64,000 nucleotides of DNA from Pseudomonas psychrophila (GTDB lineage: Bacteria; Pseudomonadota; Gammaproteobacteria; Pseudomonadales; Pseudomonadaceae), in NCBI RefSeq assembly GCF_001043005.1, contig NZ_JYKZ01000004.1, positions 248,001 to 312,000 on the forward strand, read 5' to 3'. The translations under genes were made by a program, and so were the position numbers. Below the pieces are notes generated by a model that was not told the DNA's origin, ran no database searches, and saw only the letters and a program-made list of their open reading frames with translations. Shown here piece by piece: positions 58,684 to 64,000 of this stretch; position 1 is the first letter of the stretch, and each line of letters opens with the position of its first letter.

Positions 58684-59664
58684 TCAGCCCCGCTCTGCAG
58701 GCGCCGAAGACAACTCGAACGGGCTGCTGCTACGGCGCTGATTGCGGTCTTCACGAGGGGTGGCGCCAAAAAAGTTGCGATACGCACTGGAGAAATGCGG
58801 CCCCGATGAAAAACCGCAGGACAAGCCGATCTGGATGATCGACTTGCTGGTTTGCATCAGCATTTGCCGGGCCTTGTTCAGACGCAGCTCCAGGTAATAC
58901 TGGCTGGGCACGCGGTTGAGGTACTGCTTGAAAATCCGCTCCAGCTGCCGACGGGATACGCACACATGCTGGGCGATTTCGTCGGTGGTCAGCGGTTCTT
59001 CGATGTTGGCCTCCATCAGCAACACGGCCTGGGTCAGCTTGGGATGGCTGGAACCCAAACGGTTTTGCAGCGGAATACGCTGACGCTCGCCACCTTCGCG
59101 GATGCGCTCCACCACCAGCTCTTCGGACACCGCACCGGCCAGTTCAGCCCCATGATCGCGAGCCAGAACGGCCAGCAACAAATCGAGCACCGACAACCCG
59201 CCACACGCGCTCAGGCGATCACGGTCCCAGTCAAACAAGTGACTGGTGGCGATCACCTTGGGGAAACGCTCGGCAAAATCGTCCTGCCAGCGCCAATGCA
59301 CTGCAGCACGATAACCATCGAGCAGACCGAGTTGCGCCAGCGGATACACCCCGGCCGACAACCCGCCGATCACACACCCAGCCCGCACCAGTTGCTTGAG
59401 CGCACTGCTCAAGGCCGGAGCCAAGGTGGTCGGGGGCTCGTCAGCCAACAGGAACAGCTTTTGGCAGCCTTCAAGCTTGCCGTTCCACGGCTCGCCAGGC
59501 AATTGCCAGGCCCCCTCGGGTTGAGGCTCGGCCTGCAGGAACGACAACTCGTAGACAACTTCAGGGTGCACGCGCTGAGCAACACGCAACGCTTCCTCAG
59601 CCAGCGCCAGAGTCAGGGCTTTGGTGCTGGGCCAAATAAGGAAGCCAATTCGATGGGCGGTCAT
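58684..59664 (-). CDS. argR: Arginine-responsive regulator ArgR (AraC family)
   Basis: In Pseudomonas ArgR is an AraC-type regulator, unrelated to E. coli ArgR, that turns on aru and aot genes with arginine and turns off biosynthesis. The 326-residue product has an N-terminal amidotransferase-like effector domain (1-200; VIGGLSAGVYPLAQLGLL near residue 98) and a C-terminal double helix-turn-helix with LTTDEIAQHVCVSRRQLERIFKQYLNRVPSQYYLELRLNKARQML and IIQIGLSCGFSSGPHFSSAYRNFFG. It lies 123 bases after aotP on the same strand, so it may be the last gene of the aot transcript, as in P. aeruginosa. Confidence 0.93.
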   Translation of the reverse strand: MTAHRIGFLIWPSTKALTLALAEEALRVAQRVHPEVVYELSFLQAEPQPEGAWQLPGEPWNGKLEGCQKLFLLADEPPTTLAPALSSALKQLVRAGCVIGGLSAGVYPLAQLGLLDGYRAAVHWRWQDDFAERFPKVIATSHLFDWDRDRLSACGGLSVLDLLLAVLARDHGAELAGAVSEELVVERIREGGERQRIPLQNRLGSSHPKLTQAVLLMEANIEEPLTTDEIAQHVCVSRRQLERIFKQYLNRVPSQYYLELRLNKARQMLMQTSKSIIQIGLSCGFSSGPHFSSAYRNFFGATPREDRNQRRSSSPFELSSAPAERG

Positions 59665-59787
59665 AGCGTGCTATCCGGAACGAAACGGGAATAAAAACGG
59701 AAGGAGCCGAGCACTGAGCCTAGGTCAGCTTCGCGGGATGCGGAGCATGACCTATTTTGGTGCACAGCGGCAGTCTAAAAATGGCAG

Positions 59788-60552
59788 TTACTTCAAGCTG
59801 CCAGACAGAAATTGCTGCAACCGCTCGCACTGAGGGTTAACCAGCACTTCCCGCGGGTTACCGCTTTCTTCAACAATACCTTTGTGCAGGAATACCAACT
59901 GGTTCGACACTTCACGGGCGAAGCCCATTTCGTGAGTCACCACGACCATGGTCCGGCCTTCCAGAGCCAGGTCCTGCATCACCTTCAGCACATCACCCAC
60001 AAGCTCGGGGTCGAGAGCTGAAGTCGGCTCATCAAACAGCATGACCTCGGGCTCCATCGCCAGTGCACGAGCAATCGCGACCCGCTGCTGCTCGCCACCG
60101 GACATGTGTCCAGGGTAGGCATCCTTGCGATGGGACACGCCTACCTTGTTGAGGTAGTGCTCGGCTTTTTCACGAGCTTGGGATTTGGTCATCCCCAGCA
60201 CATGCACCGGCGCTTCCATGATGTTTTCCAGCGCGGTCATGTGCGACCACAGGTTGAAATGCTGAAACACCATCGACAAACGCGAACGCATGCGCTGCAA
60301 CTGCTTGGGATCAGCAGCCTTGAGGGCGCCGTCCTTGTTGGCAATCAGCTTGAGCTCTTCGCCATTGAGCAGGATCTTGCCTGCATGGGGCTGCTCAAGC
60401 AGGTTGATGCAACGCAAAAAGGTACTTTTGCCGGAGCCACTGGAGCCGATGATGCTGATCACATCGCCTGCCTTGGCGGCCAGTGAAACGCCTTTGAGCA
60501 CTTCATGACTGCCATAGCGTTTATGCAGGTCTTGGACTTCAAGTTTGTACAT
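59788..60552 (-). CDS. aotP: Arginine/ornithine ABC transporter ATPase AotP
   Basis: Energy-coupling subunit of the arginine/ornithine importer. The 254-residue protein starts MYKLEVQDLHKRYGSHEVLKG and has Walker A GSSGSGKST near residue 37, the signature MSGGEQQRVAIARALA and Walker B EVMLFDEPTSALDPEL. I reject a start five codons upstream. It follows aotO by 23 bases. Very typical of the polar amino-acid uptake family. Confidence 0.95.
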   Translation of the reverse strand: MYKLEVQDLHKRYGSHEVLKGVSLAAKAGDVISIIGSSGSGKSTFLRCINLLEQPHAGKILLNGEELKLIANKDGALKAADPKQLQRMRSRLSMVFQHFNLWSHMTALENIMEAPVHVLGMTKSQAREKAEHYLNKVGVSHRKDAYPGHMSGGEQQRVAIARALAMEPEVMLFDEPTSALDPELVGDVLKVMQDLALEGRTMVVVTHEMGFAREVSNQLVFLHKGIVEESGNPREVLVNPQCERLQQFLSGSLK

Positions 60553-60575
60553 GCTGTCGGTTCTCACAAAAACAG

Positions 60576-61688
60576 TCAGTCGTTGAGCAAGCGCCCGTGA
60601 CGCAAAGGCTCGCGCCCCGCCACTTTAGCCAGCCAGAAACCGGGTTGGGCATAACGCAGTCGCTCAACGGCAAATAACACGCCGGATGTTCCTGCGCATA
60701 CCGTACTGACCCGGTCAGATAAAGGATCAATCACTTCGAACAGCGGCTCGCCAGTCTCAACCCAGGCGCCCACCGGACGTAAAAAACTCACCACACCGGG
60801 GTGCGGTGCAAATAACAATTCAGTGCCTTCAAACGGCATGCCTTCGCACGTTTCGTACTGCGCAGCAGGCCAGTCGCCCGTGATCAGCCCCTGCTCGGCC
60901 AGGAACGCCAGAATACCCTCGGCATAGGCTTCGGCTTGTGGGCGCCCGGTGTCGGCCTGCCCTCCCAGCTCCAGCGTGGTGGACATGCAGGCCAATGCAA
61001 TCTGCGCGTCGCTGAACTGGCGCTGCAAACGTAACCAGGGCACCGAACAGGCTTCATCGAATGAGCTGCCGCCCGAGTCTTCGGCCAACAGACCTACGCG
61101 CACATCCAGCCGCGCAGCCAGTGAACGCCACTGGGGCCAATGCTGAGGCAAGGCGTACATATGCAGTGCGGCATCGGTCTCACAGTGCAAGTCCAGCACA
61201 ATGTCAGCCGTGCAGGCATGACTAAGCAACACACGCTGCATACCTTGCAACTGACTGGCCGCAGGGGGGAGCTCGGACAACACATCAAGCATCGTCTGAC
61301 GGATCAGTCGGGTGTTGGCATGGGGATCATCCCCCAGGCACCCAACCAGTCGCTGCGCCACCGGGTCGCTCAACTCAACGAAGTCCCGGTTGAAGTTCTT
61401 GCCGCTACCAAACTCAAAGCGCCCCTGGTGGCTGCCTTGCAGCAATTGACCAAGCCCTAGCGGGTTGGCCACAGGCACCAGTTCGATCACACCGTTCAAG
61501 GCACCTTGCGCCTCAAGTTCGGCGAGACGCTTTTTCAGCTCCCAGGCACACCGCATGCCTGGTAGTTCGTCTGCATGCAAGCTGGCCTGAATGTAGGCCT
61601 TGCGCTCGCCCGCGCCGAAACGAAACACCGTCAAGTGGCGTTCAGAACCCAGGCTGCTCCAGGGCAACACGTGATCTATGCGTTCCAT
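60576..61688 (-). CDS. aotO: AstE/aspartoacylase-like protein AotO
   Basis: A 370-residue protein related to succinylglutamate desuccinylase and aspartoacylase, found inside the aot operon in P. aeruginosa (PA0891) too. Zinc-binding residues appear as QASLHADELPGMRCAWELKKRL near residue 34 and DIVLDLHCETDAALHMY near 163. The C-terminal half has a barrel-like segment (FEVIDPLSDRVSTVCAGTSGVLF). Its enzymatic role is not known to me; it was found not to be needed for arginine uptake in P. aeruginosa as I recall. Starts 4 bases after aotM. Confidence 0.88.
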   Translation of the reverse strand: MERIDHVLPWSSLGSERHLTVFRFGAGERKAYIQASLHADELPGMRCAWELKKRLAELEAQGALNGVIELVPVANPLGLGQLLQGSHQGRFEFGSGKNFNRDFVELSDPVAQRLVGCLGDDPHANTRLIRQTMLDVLSELPPAASQLQGMQRVLLSHACTADIVLDLHCETDAALHMYALPQHWPQWRSLAARLDVRVGLLAEDSGGSSFDEACSVPWLRLQRQFSDAQIALACMSTTLELGGQADTGRPQAEAYAEGILAFLAEQGLITGDWPAAQYETCEGMPFEGTELLFAPHPGVVSFLRPVGAWVETGEPLFEVIDPLSDRVSTVCAGTSGVLFAVERLRYAQPGFWLAKVAGREPLRHGRLLND

Positions 61689-61691
61689 GGG

Positions 61692-62390
61692 TCAGGCCTT
61701 GCGCGGGGCCATGTAGCCCAGCCAGCGGCGCTCGGCCAGTTTGAACAGACGCACCAGAATGAAGGTCAGGCAGAGGTAGAAAGCACCTGCCGTGATGTAG
61801 GCCTCAAACGGCAAGTAATACTGCGCATTGACGGTACGTGCAGCACCCGTAATGTCGATCAGGGTCACGATCGAAGCCAGACTGGTGGTCTGCAACATCA
61901 TGATCACTTCGTTGCTATATTGCGGCAGCGCCCGGCGCATGGCCGACGGCAGCAAAATACGGCGGTACATTTTGGACCGCGACATACCCATGGCCTTGGC
62001 CGCTTCAATCTCGCCATTAGGTGTGGCCCGCAGGCTACCGGCAATGATTTCGGCAGTGTAGGCACTGGTATTGATCGCGAACGCCAGGCATGCACAGAAG
62101 GTTGCACTGGAAAGCAGTGGCCACATGAAACTGTCACGAACAGCCTCGAACTGGGCCAGTCCGTAGTAGATCAAAAACAGCTGTACCAGCATCGGCGTGC
62201 CGCGAATCACGTAGGTAAACAGCCAGGCCGGGAAGTTGACCCAGGCCTGCTTGGAGACTCGCATCAGCCCCAGCGGCACTGCCGCCAGCAAGCCAAAAAA
62301 GAGTGAAATACCCAGCAATTTCACGGTTTCCAGCAGCCCGCTCAAGTACAGCGGCATGCTGGCCCAGATGACGTTATAGTCAAAGATCAT
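61692..62390 (-). CDS. aotM: Arginine/ornithine ABC transporter permease AotM
   Basis: One of two inner-membrane permease subunits. The 232-residue protein has about five hydrophobic segments starting LSGLLETVKLLGISLFFGLLAAVPLGLM and the coupling loop for the ATPase in EIEAAKAMGMSRSKMYRRILLPSAMRRALP. It overlaps aotQ by 4 bases (start within the aotQ stop) and precedes aotO, showing tight coupling. Confidence 0.94.
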   Translation of the reverse strand: MIFDYNVIWASMPLYLSGLLETVKLLGISLFFGLLAAVPLGLMRVSKQAWVNFPAWLFTYVIRGTPMLVQLFLIYYGLAQFEAVRDSFMWPLLSSATFCACLAFAINTSAYTAEIIAGSLRATPNGEIEAAKAMGMSRSKMYRRILLPSAMRRALPQYSNEVIMMLQTTSLASIVTLIDITGAARTVNAQYYLPFEAYITAGAFYLCLTFILVRLFKLAERRWLGYMAPRKA

Positions 62391-63076
62391 AGCTCAGCCG
62401 TCCTAACGCCTACCGAGTAGCGCTTCTCAAGTTGTCGCAACGCCAGCAGCGAAACACTGGTCAACACCAGATACAACGCGGCAACGGCCAGGAAGAAGGT
62501 GAACGGCTCGCGGGTGGCATCAGCCGCCTGCTTGGCCTTGAACATCATGTCTTGCAAGCCGACCACCGAAATCAGGGCCGCGGCTTTGGTCAATACCAGC
62601 CAGTTATTGGTAAAGCCCGGAATCGCCAGGCGAATCATCTGTGGCACCAATACCCGGAAAAACACCTGAAACGAACTCATGCCATACGCCATGCCGGCTT
62701 CAGCCTGGCCCTTGGGGATGGCCATGAAGGCACCACGGAAGGTTTCAGACAGATAGGCGCCGAAAATGAAGCCCAGGGTGCCAATACCGGCAGCCAGCGG
62801 GTTCAAGTCAATATAGTCGTCGTAGCCCAGCATCGGCGCCACGCGGTTGAGCAAGTCCTGGCCGCCGTAAAAAATCAGCAAAATCAGCACCAGATCGGGA
62901 ATTCCGCGGATTACCGTGGAATACAGATCGCCCATCCAGGCCAGCCAACGTACCGGCGACAAGCGTAACGAAACACCGATCAGACCTAGAACAATGGCCA
63001 GGGCCATGGACGACAAGGCGAGCTGAAGCGTCAGCCAAGCGCCATCGAGGATGACAGCCCCGTAGCCTTTCAACAT
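62387..63076 (-). CDS. aotQ: Arginine/ornithine ABC transporter permease AotQ
   Basis: Second permease subunit, 229 residues, starting MLKGYGAVILDGAWLTLQLALSSMALAIVLGLI. It has about five hydrophobic segments and the coupling loop GQAEAGMAYGMSSFQVFFRVLVPQMIRLAIPG. It pairs with AotM. The gene follows aotJ after a gap of 91 bases that holds a strong stem-loop. Confidence 0.94.
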   Translation of the reverse strand: MLKGYGAVILDGAWLTLQLALSSMALAIVLGLIGVSLRLSPVRWLAWMGDLYSTVIRGIPDLVLILLIFYGGQDLLNRVAPMLGYDDYIDLNPLAAGIGTLGFIFGAYLSETFRGAFMAIPKGQAEAGMAYGMSSFQVFFRVLVPQMIRLAIPGFTNNWLVLTKAAALISVVGLQDMMFKAKQAADATREPFTFFLAVAALYLVLTSVSLLALRQLEKRYSVGVRTAEL

Positions 63077-63105
63077 GATTCAGGTCCTCAGAAATGGGGA
63101 TGAAA

Positions 63106-63146
63106 AAATGGCGCAAACTTCAGAGAATCTGTTGCTTGCGCCATTT
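63106..63146 (-). terminator. Stem-loop with T run between aotJ and aotQ
   Basis: On the minus strand AAATGGCGCAA (63136-63146) and TTGCGCCATTT (63106-63116) form an 11-base stem with a 19-base loop, followed by more T. It looks like a partial terminator or 3' protector that would let the binding protein be made in excess over the membrane subunits. Confidence 0.65.
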
Positions 63147-63167
63147 CGGACTTACCGCAGCGATGTA

Positions 63168-63941
63168 TTACTGACCGTAAATATCGAAGTTGAAGTATTT
63201 GTCCTGGATTTGCTTGTACTTGCCGTTTTCACGCAGAGCCGTGATAGCAGTGTTGATCTTGTCTTTGAGGGCGTCGCCCTTGCGCACTGCGATCCCCACG
63301 CCGTCACCAAAGTATTTCACGTCGGTGAAAGCTGGGCCTGCGAAGGCATAACCTTTGCCAGCCGGGGTTTTCAGGAAACCGTCTTCCAGCAGGGTGGCGT
63401 CTGCAACGGTGCCATCCAGACGGCCCGCTTCTACGTCCAGGTAGATTTCATTCTGTGAACCGTAAGGAACGACGGTTGCACCTTTAGGTGCCAGAACTTC
63501 CTTCGCGAAACGGTCGTGGATCGAACCGCGCTGTACGCCGATTTTCTTGCCCTTGAGCTCCTCAAGGTTATCGCCGACCACAGTGCCTTCCTTCATCACC
63601 AGACGTGCCGGAGTGAGGTAGTACTTGTTGGTGAAATCAACCGACTTCTTGCGGTCTTCGGTGATGGACATCGAGGACAGGATCGCATCGATTTTGCGTA
63701 CTTTAAGCGCAGGGATCAGACCATCGAATTCTTGCTCGACCCACACACACTTGACCTGCATCTGCTCGCACAGAGCATTACCGATGTCGTAGTCAAAACC
63801 CACGATACTGCCATCCGGGGCCTTGGAGGCGAACGGAGGGTACGCCGCTTCAATACCAATCTTCAGAGGTTTATCAGCAGCAAAAGCCTGCAGGGACAGC
63901 ACGGACAGTGCCAGGGCGCCAAGAAGCACGAGTTTCTTCAT
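63168..63941 (-). CDS. aotJ: Arginine/ornithine-binding periplasmic protein AotJ
   Basis: Solute-binding protein of the arginine importer. The 257-residue precursor has a signal peptide [21 protein letters not shown] and the mature part opens [40 protein letters not shown], typical of the lysine/arginine/ornithine-binding family. Ligand-binding segments include [21 protein letters not shown] and [14 protein letters not shown]. It is the first gene of the aot operon; only 59 bases of its upstream region are in the window, so its ArgR site is out of view. Confidence 0.95.
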   Translation of the reverse strand: MKKLVLLGALALSVLSLQAFAADKPLKIGIEAAYPPFASKAPDGSIVGFDYDIGNALCEQMQVKCVWVEQEFDGLIPALKVRKIDAILSSMSITEDRKKSVDFTNKYYLTPARLVMKEGTVVGDNLEELKGKKIGVQRGSIHDRFAKEVLAPKGATVVPYGSQNEIYLDVEAGRLDGTVADATLLEDGFLKTPAGKGYAFAGPAFTDVKYFGDGVGIAVRKGDALKDKINTAITALRENGKYKQIQDKYFNFDIYGQ

Positions 63942-64000
63942 CTTAGGACTCCATCGGTAAAGGGCAATAAATGCAGAGTGAGCCTAGGCCCAATATGCGG

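Overview
The window looks like a stretch of Pseudomonas chromosome, most likely from the P. fluorescens lineage. The gene families and gene order point there: flgM-flgN-flgZ after flgA, cheV-cheR beside the flgB operon, sigma-54 and FliA promoters on the flagellar genes, amrZ, rsmA next to a serine and arginine tRNA group, lysC-alaS, the aru (ast) arginine succinyltransferase operon with argR, and the aot arginine transporter. From memory, the block from mgtE to aotJ (about 36.3-63.9 kb) follows the order of P. aeruginosa PAO1 PA0913-PA0888, with two visible additions: an FMN-riboswitch-ribH unit, and a 1,699-residue toxin/effector-like gene between argR and aruC. Copies of a short inverted repeat of the Pseudomonas REP type are scattered between genes.

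Layout. 1-6.2 kb: flagellar and chemotaxis genes (flgD partial, flgC, flgB, cheR, cheV on minus; flgA, flgM, flgN, flgZ on plus). 6.3-11.8 kb: an MFS permease, a glutamine-synthetase-family enzyme, a periplasmic histidine acid phosphatase and a REC-EAL regulator. 11.9-20.6 kb: a GntR regulator and a non-phosphorylating L-fucose pathway (fucose dehydrogenase, fuconolactonase, fuconate dehydratase, 2-keto-3-deoxyfuconate dehydrogenase, diketo-acid hydrolase, mutarotase, FucP permease, one further MFS). 21.1-31.8 kb: a second sugar-acid cluster under a LysR regulator. It repeats the dehydrogenase/hydrolase pair of the fucose cluster and adds a DenD-like dehydrogenase, a beta-hydroxyacid dehydrogenase, an IlvD/Edd dehydratase, a KdaD-like FAH protein and two permeases. 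31.9 kb: tRNA-Arg(CCT). 32.6-34.9 kb: an NCS1 permease and a hydantoin-racemase-like protein. 35.1-36.2 kb: a sigma-54 promoter with two small membrane-protein genes, then amrZ. 36.3-44.2 kb: mgtE, tRNA-Arg(ACG) x2, tRNA-Ser(GCT), rsmA, lysC, alaS, ltaE. 44.4-45.2 kb: FMN riboswitch and a lumazine synthase. 45.3-53.1 kb: the aru operon. 53.6-58.7 kb: the giant LRR/NEL-like gene. 58.7-63.9 kb: argR and the aot transporter.

How the parts fit. The two sugar clusters share the logic oxidise, dehydrate to a 2-keto-3-deoxy acid, oxidise to a 2,4-diketo acid and hydrolyse to pyruvate plus a hydroxy-acid. In the fucose cluster every step has a gene. In the second the substrate cannot be fixed from sequence. 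The aot transporter imports arginine/ornithine, the aru enzymes degrade arginine to glutamate and succinate, and ArgR is expected to switch both; a site fitting its consensus lies in front of aruC. No insertion sequence, prophage, CRISPR array or replication origin was seen.
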